A stretch of 64,000 nt of DNA from Microbacterium excoecariae. Its GTDB lineage: Bacteria > Actinomycetota > Actinomycetes > Actinomycetales > Microbacteriaceae. Below are positions 15,721 through 24,164 of the stretch, piece by piece; within the stretch, counting starts at the first letter, position 1, and every line of letters starts with the position of its first letter. The stretch lies in NCBI RefSeq assembly GCF_011326725.1, contig NZ_JAANCO010000001.1:1426001-1490000 (forward strand). Direction: 5' to 3'. The notes under the pieces were generated by a model, which saw only the letters and a program-made list of their open reading frames with translations, was not told the origin of the DNA and made no database searches. Position numbers and translations under genes: made by a program.

Positions 15721-16028
15721 GGCAACCGGACGCGGACGGCTGGTACCCGGACTACCGGACGCCGCCGGCCGATGTGCGCCCCGAGACGTACGACGCACCG
15801 CAGAAGGCCACCGCCGACGGAAAGCCGGTCGAAGCCATCGAGGTCGACACGTCGTGGCTGGCGATCCTCGGCGCATGGCGCCTCGTCGTCGCGGATCTCG
15901 CGCTGCACTTCCACGTCGACCTGTACGACCCGGCCGTGCTCGCCCGCCCGTGGCCGGGGATCCGCACGATGATCTTCTCGCTCTTCGATCAGGACACGCG
16001 TCTGCGGAGAGCCCTCACCCGGAGGTGA
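15283..16028 (+). CDS. Tail assembly chaperone, -1 frameshift fusion (gpGT-like)
   Basis: Slippage of one base back at 15675-15681 moves the ribosome into the frame that continues to 16028, giving about 248 aa: 133 residues from the first frame, then RLETAEDWAPYG onward. The downstream frame has no independent start with a ribosome site and continues into a helical T-domain (WLAILGAWRLVVADLALHFH). The arrangement is conserved in most siphoviruses and supports a tail function for the whole block. Confidence 0.85.
15675..15681 (+). other. Programmed -1 frameshift slippery site CCCAAAA
   Basis: Read in the first chaperone frame as C CCA AAA, a perfect X XXY YYZ heptamer. It lies 40 bases before the zero-frame stop and exactly where the two chaperone frames overlap. 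Confidence 0.88.
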
Positions 16029-16031
16029 CCC

Positions 16032-18866
16032 ATGGCTCTTCGCGTCGCTGACCTCGAGGTGCTGTTCACGGCGAACACCGCCGACATCGCGAAGGCAGAG
16101 CGCGAGGTCAAGCAGACCGGGGAGAAGATCGAGCGCAAGCCGATCGAGCAGAAGGTCGACGCGGACACGAAGCCCGCCCTCGACGGCATGGATCGTGTCG
16201 AGGCCGCGGCGAAGCGCCTCGTGTCGCACGACACCGCGGTGCAGATCGACAGCAACATCGAGCGGGCCGAGAAGGGCATCGAGCGCACGGAGAAGCGACT
16301 CGAGTACCTGCGCTCGGTCGAGACCGAGCTCGACGTTTCCGCCGACGTGAAGCGTGCCGAGGCGCGCCTGCAGAAGCTTGAGCGCCAGCGCGACGCCCTG
16401 ACGAAGTCGCGCGCGCAGATCGAGGTCGACGCGGACACGATTCCCGCTGAGGATGCTCTCGACGACCTCGAGGACGAGTCCAGCTCGTCGGGCCGCCGCT
16501 CGGGCGACAACCTCGGCAAGGGCATCATTGCCGCCCTGGCAACGATCCCGATCGCGGGGGCAATCGCCGGCATCGCGAGCTCTGTCGGCGAAGCTGTGAG
16601 CTCCGCCTTCCAGGAGGGTCTGCAGCAGGAGGTCACGCGAGACCGCGTCCAGGCTCTGACGGGCATCGATGAGGCCGGCGCGATCCGCCTCGCGCACGCC
16701 TCCGGTGAGGCGTACGCGAACGCCTATGGTGACTCGATCGAGTCGAACATGGACACGGCGCGCCTCGCGCTGCAGTTCAACATCCTCGACGAGACGGCGA
16801 CCACTCGCGACTCGCAGAAAGTCATCCAGAGCCTGTCGGGCATCGCCGACGTGCTGGGGGAGGACGTGCGGCCGGTCGCCGCCGCGGTCACCACGATGCT
16901 CAGCTCGGGCCTCGCGGATTCGGCCGAGGAAGCATTCGACCTCCTCGCCACCGGTGCCCGCGAGGGCGTGAACCGCAACGAGGACCTCCTCGACACCCTC
17001 ACCGAGTACCCGGCGTTGTTCTCCAAGCTCGGCCTGTCCGGTGAGGAAGCGCTCGGCCTCGTCAACCAGGGCATGCAGGCCGGCGCCCGCAACAGCGACC
17101 TCGCCGCCGACGCCCTGAAAGAGTTCCAGATCCGCGCCACCGACGCCTCCGACACGTCAGCGGAGGGCTTCACCGCGCTCGGCCTCAGCGCCGAGGACAT
17201 GACGGCGAAGATCGCTCGCGGAGGGGAGGACGCCCGCGACGGGCTCGCGGAGGTGCTGACCGCACTCCGCGAGACCGAGGATCCCGTGAAGCGCAACGCC
17301 GCTGCAGTCGCGCTCTTCGGCACCCAGGCCGAGGACCTCGGCGAGGCGCTATACGCGATGGACCTCTCCTCGGCGGTCGAGGAGCTCGACGGCGTCACCG
17401 GATCCGCGCAGCGCATGCTCGACACGCTCGCCGACAACGACGCCACGAAGATGGAGTCCGCCAAGCGCAACATCGAGACCGCCGCCGCCGGCATTCAGGG
17501 CGCCCTTGCCGTCGCGTTCTCCGAACCGCTCGGCGACCTTGCCGACTGGGTCTCCGCCAACCGTGGCGAGATCATGCAGTTCCTCTACGACCTCGCGAAC
17601 GGCGCCCTCGACTTCGGCGTCTCCGTCGTCGAAGGCACCGCCGCCGGCACCGAGGCGTTCGGCGAGTTCGTCTCCGGCCCGCTCGCGCAAGCCACCGCCG
17701 CGCTCGCCACGTTCCTCGACTACATGCCCGGCATGGACGGCTCCGAGCTCGGACAGCTGTCCATCGACATGCAGAACTTCGGCCAGTTCACGGACGACGC
17801 CGCCGACGACATGCGCGAGACTCTCATCCCCTCGATCGAGGGCGCCCGCGAGGAAATGAACAGCTTCCTCGAGGGCGCCGTCGAACAGGGTCACCTCCAC
17901 GACGCCACCATGCGCACCGCCGACGCACTCCAACGCGTCGGCGCCAACGCGAAGGACGGCGCAACACTCGTCGACGGCTACACCATCGCCACCGACGGAT
18001 CCGCCCGCGCCTCCGAACTCCTCGACAGTCAGATCCGCAACGCGCTCGCCGCGATGGCGGACGAGATCGACATGGCGGCCGACGCGGGGGAGTCGCAGGA
18101 GAACCTGACGGATCGGTACAACACCTCGCGCGAGGCGCTCGTTGGTCAGATGCAGCAGATGGGCCTGACTCGTGGTCAGGCGCAGAAGCTCATCGACACG
18201 GTGATGAAGACGCCGAAGGACAAGCGGACGCGGTTCTCGTCGAACGCGGCCGATGCGCAGGGCAAGGTCGACGACCTTGCCTCCCGGATCACGGCACTCC
18301 CCGATGGGAGTGTCGTCGTCACAGCGGATACGTCGCCGGCGCAGGCCGCGATCAATCAGCTGATCCTCGATAACGCCGCGCGTGCAATCACGCTCGCCAC
18401 CAACACCTTCAGCAACCAGGCCGCAGGAAGTCACCTGCAGATGATGGCGGGTGGAGGCCAGCTCGGTCTGACGCCGATGGCGCCGATCGCGCAGAAGGTC
18501 CCGCCGAACACGTGGCGGGTCGTCGGCGACCGGATGAAGGACGACGAGTTCTTCATCCCGGACGACGACTCGGCGCGTTCGCACCAAATCCTGCAACAGG
18601 CGATGCGGTCGTTCGGCTACCTGCCCATGGCCGACGGTGGTGTTGCGACCACCGGCACCCCGGGGCGAGGCGCCGAGACAGGGTCGCAGGGACCTGACCG
18701 CGCGTTCCTTCAAGAGATCGCGGCCGCTATCGAATCGGGCCAGACGGCACCCCTCATCGGCAACGCCTACTTCACCGAGGCGGGAGCCAGGGAGCTGCAG
18801 AGCATCCTGTTCGCGCTCCGTGCGGAGAAGCGTGGGACTAGACGGCGAGGGAGAGCCCGTGGATAA
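16032..18866 (+). CDS. Tape measure protein (944 aa)
   Basis: The longest tail gene, directly after the chaperones. Residues 1-160 are coiled-coil (long Glu/Lys/Arg heptads), followed by hydrophobic Gly/Ala segments (GIIAALATIPIAGAIAGIA) and a phage TMP core motif region with LATGAREGVNRNEDLLDTLTEY. By the usual ~1.5 A per residue the tail would be near 140 nm (inference). The C-terminal end contains a short GGG-rich stretch. Stop overlaps the next GTG. Confidence 0.92.
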   Translation: MALRVADLEVLFTANTADIAKAEREVKQTGEKIERKPIEQKVDADTKPALDGMDRVEAAAKRLVSHDTAVQIDSNIERAEKGIERTEKRLEYLRSVETELDVSADVKRAEARLQKLERQRDALTKSRAQIEVDADTIPAEDALDDLEDESSSSGRRSGDNLGKGIIAALATIPIAGAIAGIASSVGEAVSSAFQEGLQQEVTRDRVQALTGIDEAGAIRLAHASGEAYANAYGDSIESNMDTARLALQFNILDETATTRDSQKVIQSLSGIADVLGEDVRPVAAAVTTMLSSGLADSAEEAFDLLATGAREGVNRNEDLLDTLTEYPALFSKLGLSGEEALGLVNQGMQAGARNSDLAADALKEFQIRATDASDTSAEGFTALGLSAEDMTAKIARGGEDARDGLAEVLTALRETEDPVKRNAAAVALFGTQAEDLGEALYAMDLSSAVEELDGVTGSAQRMLDTLADNDATKMESAKRNIETAAAGIQGALAVAFSEPLGDLADWVSANRGEIMQFLYDLANGALDFGVSVVEGTAAGTEAFGEFVSGPLAQATAALATFLDYMPGMDGSELGQLSIDMQNFGQFTDDAADDMRETLIPSIEGAREEMNSFLEGAVEQGHLHDATMRTADALQRVGANAKDGATLVDGYTIATDGSARASELLDSQIRNALAAMADEIDMAADAGESQENLTDRYNTSREALVGQMQQMGLTRGQAQKLIDTVMKTPKDKRTRFSSNAADAQGKVDDLASRITALPDGSVVVTADTSPAQAAINQLILDNAARAITLATNTFSNQAAGSHLQMMAGGGQLGLTPMAPIAQKVPPNTWRVVGDRMKDDEFFIPDDDSARSHQILQQAMRSFGYLPMADGGVATTGTPGRGAETGSQGPDRAFLQEIAAAIESGQTAPLIGNAYFTEAGARELQSILFALRAEKRGTRRRGRARG

Positions 18867-19293
18867 CCGCAGCGCGTATTCATACCAGTGGGGTCTTCAC
18901 GCGCGGCCAACGCCGGGCGAGGGCGAATGGATCGCCCTCGCCCGGCGCACCGACTTCGACCCCAACCCGCGCGGCGAGATTTTCGAAGGCGGCCGCTACG
19001 CAAATCGCGGCACACCCCGTCGTGTGTCCCTCGGCGTCGACGAGTATCTGCGGTTCCGCCTCCAACTCACGACTACGGACAACGGCGACCTACCGCCGGC
19101 TATCGCACTACTCCTCGACGCGGCCGATCAAGGCACCGTCATCGAGTACCGCTATCGGCACCTCATCGCACCGATCGATTACGCGGGAACCGCGCTCGTC
19201 GAATGGACGCGAAGCAACATCGGCCCCGCCGGCGCCGAGTTCCTTGTCTTCAGCCTCACAGGCCAAGGCGACCGGAGACGCACCGACGAATAA
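18859..19293 (+). CDS. Minor tail protein (144 aa)
   Basis: GTG 18859 is preferred over GTG 18832 because it follows SD gagggagag and overlaps the tape measure stop by 8 bases. A beta-rich protein of tail-tip proportions in the position between tape measure and distal tail gene. No specific family recognised. Confidence 0.62.
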   Translation: MDNRSAYSYQWGLHARPTPGEGEWIALARRTDFDPNPRGEIFEGGRYANRGTPRRVSLGVDEYLRFRLQLTTTDNGDLPPAIALLLDAADQGTVIEYRYRHLIAPIDYAGTALVEWTRSNIGPAGAEFLVFSLTGQGDRRRTDE

Positions 19294-19311
19294 CACCGCC
19301 CCGGAGGCACC

Positions 19312-20175
19312 ATGCACGACTGGCACCTCAGCTTCCCCGGAACCACACTCGCGTTCGGGACTGGCGAGTCCGGATTCTCGTTCGATACCGCACCCGCGAT
19401 CAGCGCACAAAGCGTCCGCGACGAAGACGCCCAGAGCGACTCTCTCGATGGCAGATTCTTCGGGCGCGACCACCTCGATGGCGGCAACGTCACCTTCGAG
19501 ATCGACATCATGGCAACAACAGAGGAAGCCGCACGGGACCTCCTGCGCCAGGCGAGACACGCGTGGCGCGCCGACACCATCCGAACAACCCCCGGCGCAG
19601 TCGCAGCGCTCGCCGCGGGGTCAGGGCGGCTCGCCTTCGGACGTCCACGACACTTTGTGAGCAACGACGACAACATCCAGTCAGGCGTCGTTCGAATCAC
19701 CGCCGATTTCGCCACCGCGGAGGACGCTTGGTACGGGCCCACCTGGACAGAGCGAATTCCGTTCGTGCCGGCGGCCGGCGGTGGGCTGGTCGCGCCGCTC
19801 GCTGCCCCGCTGTCGACGACGTCCTCGTCGGATCGGTCCCTCGGGATCGTCGTGGGTGGGGAACTGCCCACGTGGCCGGTGTTCACCGTGGCGGGGCCGA
19901 TCACGAACCCGGTGATCGAGGTCGTCGGCGTGCTGCGCCTCGAGCTGGCCGTGTCGCTCGCGTTCGACGAGATCCTGACCGTGGACACCCGCCCGTTCGC
20001 GCGGACGGTGATGCGCGGGTCGGCGTCGGTAGCGGGGGCGTTGTCGCGGTCGTCGACGCGGTTGCGGGACGCGGCGATCCCGCCCGGCACGCACGAGGTC
20101 GTCCTCCGGGGCACGTCCCCGACTGGTACTGCGCGTCTCGACATCTCGGGGCGCGACGCTTTCTCTACCCCGTAG
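19312..20175 (+). CDS. Distal tail (Dit)-like protein (287 aa)
   Basis: Follows the small minor tail gene with SD ggaggc. Sequence shows the two-domain layout of tail-tip hub proteins: an N-terminal beta domain (residues 1-150) and a C-terminal galectin-like beta domain. Position before the large tail-tip genes supports a hub role connecting tube and baseplate. Specific motif matches are weak. Confidence 0.65.
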   Translation: MHDWHLSFPGTTLAFGTGESGFSFDTAPAISAQSVRDEDAQSDSLDGRFFGRDHLDGGNVTFEIDIMATTEEAARDLLRQARHAWRADTIRTTPGAVAALAAGSGRLAFGRPRHFVSNDDNIQSGVVRITADFATAEDAWYGPTWTERIPFVPAAGGGLVAPLAAPLSTTSSSDRSLGIVVGGELPTWPVFTVAGPITNPVIEVVGVLRLELAVSLAFDEILTVDTRPFARTVMRGSASVAGALSRSSTRLRDAAIPPGTHEVVLRGTSPTGTARLDISGRDAFSTP

Positions 20176-20185
20176 GAGGGTCATC

Positions 20186-21184
20186 GTGGCTCTGGATCCT
20201 GTTCCCTGGTTCGTCGGCGGTGGTGCCGAGCATTCCCCGGAGGTCGCCCGGCTCCTCGCGTATGCGGGCACGTCCGGCGCGGAGGGCATCGTCTCCGTCG
20301 GCGACCTGACGGTCGAGCCGCTCGCGGTACCGGGGACGGCCGTGCAGGTCCTCCCCGGTGCGGCGCTGGTCCGAAACCGTGCCGCCGGCGGCGACCAGCA
20401 GACGTACGTCGCCCGCAACCCCGTATCGGCGCAGGTCGATGTGGCCGCGACCGGCAGCGGCGCGGGCCGGTCGGACCTGATTGTCCTGAGGGTCGAGGAT
20501 CCGAACATGGCCGGTGAGCCGTGGCAGGCGCCGACGGATCCCGCGAGCGGCCCGTACGTGTTCCTCCGGGTGGTCTCGGGCGTCCCGGCGGGGACGACGC
20601 GCCTGCAGGACGTGTCGGGGTATGCCGGCCAGTCGGCGATCACTCTCGCGCGGGTCGATGTTCCCGCGTCGACGGGCACGATCACCGCGGGCATGATCAC
20701 CGATCTCCGGCAGGTGGCGATCCCGCGGCGTGAGACGCGCATGTTCACCTTCAACCCGCCGGACGAGCGGTACTTCAACGCCGGGTCGTCCGCGTGGGAT
20801 GGGTGGCCGCTGCAGGGGTCGGACTCGATGGGCCTGTTCGATCAGGTCGAGATCCCCGAGTGGGCGACGCACTTCCAGGCGGTCGTGTCCTACACGGGCG
20901 TCCTCGCGGAGGGGAACACGTGGGGGCGGACCCGACTGCTGATCGGTGACGACCCGCAGCTGAACGTGCAGGCCACGTTCAACACCCCGAGCGCGGGGGA
21001 TCTGATCTTCGTGATGCAAGCCGCCGAGAAGGGCCAGGTGCCGGCCGGTTTGCGGGGCGTGACGGCCCCGATGAGGTTGCAGGGGCGCCTGGACAGCACG
21101 AGCATCCCCGCCTCACGCGGACCGTGGTCGACGCCGTACACGCGCGTGGTGGTGCAGATCGAGTTCGAGGAGCGCGCGGCGTGA
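20186..21184 (+). CDS. Minor tail/baseplate protein (332 aa)
   Basis: GTG 20186 with SD aggagg. Contains repeated beta-strand blocks (LPGAALVRN, SDLIVLRVEDP, PYVFLRVVSG, AITLARVDVP) reminiscent of baseplate upper or side proteins of actinophages. Stop overlaps GTG of the next tail gene at 21181. Confidence 0.65.
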   Translation: MALDPVPWFVGGGAEHSPEVARLLAYAGTSGAEGIVSVGDLTVEPLAVPGTAVQVLPGAALVRNRAAGGDQQTYVARNPVSAQVDVAATGSGAGRSDLIVLRVEDPNMAGEPWQAPTDPASGPYVFLRVVSGVPAGTTRLQDVSGYAGQSAITLARVDVPASTGTITAGMITDLRQVAIPRRETRMFTFNPPDERYFNAGSSAWDGWPLQGSDSMGLFDQVEIPEWATHFQAVVSYTGVLAEGNTWGRTRLLIGDDPQLNVQATFNTPSAGDLIFVMQAAEKGQVPAGLRGVTAPMRLQGRLDSTSIPASRGPWSTPYTRVVVQIEFEERAA

Positions 21185-22269
21185 CGTGGCGATTTCTCGC
21201 CCAACGGGCCACATCGAAGCTGTGGCTCGACATGGACGTGACGTTCTCCTCGTGGGAGGGCCCGTCGTTCGAGCTGTCCGGGGTGCCGTCATTTCAAGCG
21301 ACGCTCCTCCCCGCCGACGGGCAAGCGGTCGCCACTGATGGGCGGCCCCTGTTCGAGGAGTGGGGGACGCTGCTCCACGTCGAGGTCGCGGGGAAGATCC
21401 GTGGATCGCTGATCGTCGTGTACTCCCGCCTCGAGGGAAGTACGTGGAAGATCGAGGCCGCGGGGCTGTCGACCTACCCGCACGGCATCCCCTACGACGG
21501 CGACTACTCCAAGATCGGCGTCGACCCGGCGAAGGTCGTCGCTCACCTGTGGGGGCACGTGCAGTCCAAGCCCGACAGCGACCTCGGCGTGACCGTCACC
21601 GGCGACACCACCCCGGTGCGTCTCGGGACCCCTGCGCGCCGGGACGAGGAGGCGGAACCGTACGCGCTGGCCTGGTGGGAGGCCCCGGACATCGGGCAGG
21701 AGATCGACGCCCTCGCCGCCGAGGCCCCGTTCGATTGGGTCGAGGAGCACACGTGGGGCGGCGACGACGTCGCCCACACGATCCGCATCGGCTACCCACG
21801 GTTGGGCAGGCGCCGCGCGGACCTGACGTTCACGGACGACGCGAACATCATCGCCGTCGGTGACGCGGAGCGTTCCGGCGACGACTACGCCAACGAGATC
21901 CTCGTGATCGGTGCCGGTGAAGGCGAAGGGTCCGCGCGCGCGTCGAAGGCCGTCCGGGACGGGCGGTTGCGGCGCGCGCAGGTGGTGACCGCGAAGGACA
22001 CCGCCTCGGCGGCCCGGCTTCGGGCGATCGCGCGCGACGAGCTCACCGCCCGGCAGGGGCTCCTCACGGTCCCGCAGATCACCGTCCGCGAGCATCCCAA
22101 CGCCCCGATCGGCTCGTGGGCGCTCGGCGACGACATTCGCGTGCAGGTCACCCTCCCGCACCTGGGAGACATCGACCTGTGGCACCGGGTTGTCGCGTGG
22201 GAGCTCGTCACCGACACGACCGCGCTGCTCTCGCTCGAGAGGAGCGACGCCTACATCTACGGAGGGTGA
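21181..22269 (+). CDS. Minor tail protein, tail-hub type (362 aa)
   Basis: Starts in a GTGA overlap. The protein is beta-rich with a central region (GWDYSKIGVDPAKVVAHLW-like) typical of siphovirus tail-associated hub proteins preceding the fibre genes. No catalytic motif seen. Probably forms part of the tail-tip complex. Confidence 0.65.
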   Translation: MTWRFLAQRATSKLWLDMDVTFSSWEGPSFELSGVPSFQATLLPADGQAVATDGRPLFEEWGTLLHVEVAGKIRGSLIVVYSRLEGSTWKIEAAGLSTYPHGIPYDGDYSKIGVDPAKVVAHLWGHVQSKPDSDLGVTVTGDTTPVRLGTPARRDEEAEPYALAWWEAPDIGQEIDALAAEAPFDWVEEHTWGGDDVAHTIRIGYPRLGRRRADLTFTDDANIIAVGDAERSGDDYANEILVIGAGEGEGSARASKAVRDGRLRRAQVVTAKDTASAARLRAIARDELTARQGLLTVPQITVREHPNAPIGSWALGDDIRVQVTLPHLGDIDLWHRVVAWELVTDTTALLSLERSDAYIYGG

Positions 22270-22273
22270 GCAC

Positions 22274-23104
22274 ATGACCCGCAACCGTGACGCCGAGGAC
22301 CTCGCCGCACGCATCGCGACCCTGACGCAGAAGGTCGGGATCCTCGAGCGGCGTTCGCAGATCTCCCGGTCGACGGTGCAGATCGACGGCGCCCCCGTGA
22401 AGGTCCCGGACGCGCTCGGGCAGGGCGTCGCCGCGGCCGCGGCGACCGAGCTTCTCACCCAGGCGCAGGCCGAGCTCGACGAGCGTCTGACCGATGCCGG
22501 GACGGACCTCACCGCCGCGAAGGAACGTCTCGACGATGCGGAGCAACGCATCACGGACGCGTTCACGCAGCTCGAGGACACCGACCAGGCCGTCGGCGTG
22601 GCGATCGCGTCCAGCGTCGATGAGTACGTCGTCACCGGCTCTGCGACCGTCCCGCCCGGCGCGGGCGCGGCATGGTCGGAGGCGACGCCTGTGTGGGAGC
22701 CGGGGCAGTTCGTGTGGCGGCGCACGAAGAACACGCTCATCAACGGGACGATCACCTACTCCGCCCCGGCCGTGATGACCGGGGCCGACGGGGCGCCCGG
22801 GGAGGACGCCGTCACCCTGCGGGTGGATTCCTCCCGGGGCACGTCGTTCAAGAACAACGCCATCTCGACGGTACTCACGGTGACCGTGTTCGCCGGGGCG
22901 CAGCAGATCACGACCATCGACGCCCTGTGGGCGGCGTTCGGGTCGGGCGCGTACCTCGAGTGGTGGTGGCGTCGCCTCGATGACGCCGCGTTCGGTGTCA
23001 TCTCTTCCGCGGACCCGCGCCTGTCACAGGCCGGGTTCGCGCTCACCGTCAGCCCGTCCGACGTGGACGAGCAGACCGTTTTCCAGTGCATCCTTCACAC
23101 CTGA
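22274..23104 (+). CDS. Minor tail protein with N-terminal coiled coil (276 aa)
   Basis: ATG 22274 with SD ggagggtgag. Residues 10-110 are a coiled coil (LTQKVGILERRSQ; LDERLTDAGTDLTAAKERL); residues 120-275 form a beta-rich domain with a GADGAPGEDA collagen-like dipeptide break. Such an architecture suits a trimeric tail fibre or tail-tip stem. Confidence 0.65.
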   Translation: MTRNRDAEDLAARIATLTQKVGILERRSQISRSTVQIDGAPVKVPDALGQGVAAAAATELLTQAQAELDERLTDAGTDLTAAKERLDDAEQRITDAFTQLEDTDQAVGVAIASSVDEYVVTGSATVPPGAGAAWSEATPVWEPGQFVWRRTKNTLINGTITYSAPAVMTGADGAPGEDAVTLRVDSSRGTSFKNNAISTVLTVTVFAGAQQITTIDALWAAFGSGAYLEWWWRRLDDAAFGVISSADPRLSQAGFALTVSPSDVDEQTVFQCILHT

Positions 23105-23117
23105 CCAGGAGCCCCAC

Positions 23118-24161
23118 ATGGCACAGCGCGCTGCCGATCAGATCACCCTCACCGACCTCACCGACGGCGTCGCCGTCATGCTGTCCTCGGAGTCCTACGC
23201 GTTCCCGGGGACGGTGACGAACGCGATCGCCGGTTCGACGACCACGAAGATCCAGGCCGTGCAGGGCGGGGCGTATGTCGCCGCATCTGTCGCGGTCGGC
23301 GATGTCACGAAGCCGACCGGCGTCACCGTCACCAGCGACGGGCACGCGACCGCCCCGACTCTCACGATCGCGGTGGCCGCGTCGGTGACGACCGGCGGGG
23401 AGGTCGTCATCCCGGTGACCGTCGGTGGGCTGACGATCGAGAAGCGCTTCAGCTTCTCGATCGCGTTCAAGGGCACCACGGGCCAGAAGGGCGACACCGG
23501 TGATGCCGGCACCGACGCGACGATCGTGGGGCTGAAGAACGAGTCCCACGCGATCGTCACCTCCAGCTCCGGCGCAGTGTCGGGGGCGACGACGATCCAG
23601 GTGGATTTCTTCGGGTACGTCGGCGCGAACCGTGCTCCCGTGACCGCCGCGGTCGGCACCCTCCCGTCGGGCATGACCGTCGGCACGAACACCGCCGGAA
23701 CGACCTCCGCCGACGGTGTCCTGACGTTGCAGGTCGCCAACGGTGCGACCCTCGGCGGCAACAACTCCGGCACCGTCGCGATCACACTCACCTGTGGCGG
23801 GACCGCCCGGGTGGTGCTGTTCTCGTGGGCGAAGGCCCGGCAGGGCGCGACCGGTTCCAAGGGCGACACAGGCGACAAGGGCGACACCGGAGACACGGGC
23901 GCCGACGGTGCCGCTGCGATCACCCTTGAGGTGTCGAGCTCCGGCGGTCTCGTGTTCAAGAACACCGCGATCGCGACGACGCTCACCGCGCACGTCTACG
24001 TCGGCGGCACCGAGGTCACCGGGGCGGCTCTCGCCGCCCTCGGCACCATCAACTGGTACGTCGACGGCGGCAGTACCCCCATCGACACGGGCTCGACGCT
24101 CACGATCTCCGCCGGGGAGGTCGACGACCGCGCCACCTTCGAAGCTCGTCTGGAGAACTGA
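23118..24161 (+). CDS. Tail fibre protein with short collagen-like G-x-y segments (347 aa)
   Basis: ATG 23118 follows SD accaggag. Alternating beta blocks are separated by two collagen-like runs (GQKGDTGDAGTDAT near residue 128; GSKGDTGDKGDTGDTGADG near residue 250). Shares the terminal domain theme (GLVFKNTAIATTLTA) with the upstream gene (TSFKNNAISTVLTV), implying internal duplication. Likely trimeric fibre component. Confidence 0.68.
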   Translation: MAQRAADQITLTDLTDGVAVMLSSESYAFPGTVTNAIAGSTTTKIQAVQGGAYVAASVAVGDVTKPTGVTVTSDGHATAPTLTIAVAASVTTGGEVVIPVTVGGLTIEKRFSFSIAFKGTTGQKGDTGDAGTDATIVGLKNESHAIVTSSSGAVSGATTIQVDFFGYVGANRAPVTAAVGTLPSGMTVGTNTAGTTSADGVLTLQVANGATLGGNNSGTVAITLTCGGTARVVLFSWAKARQGATGSKGDTGDKGDTGDTGADGAAAITLEVSSSGGLVFKNTAIATTLTAHVYVGGTEVTGAALAALGTINWYVDGGSTPIDTGSTLTISAGEVDDRATFEARLEN

Positions 24162-24164
24162 CCC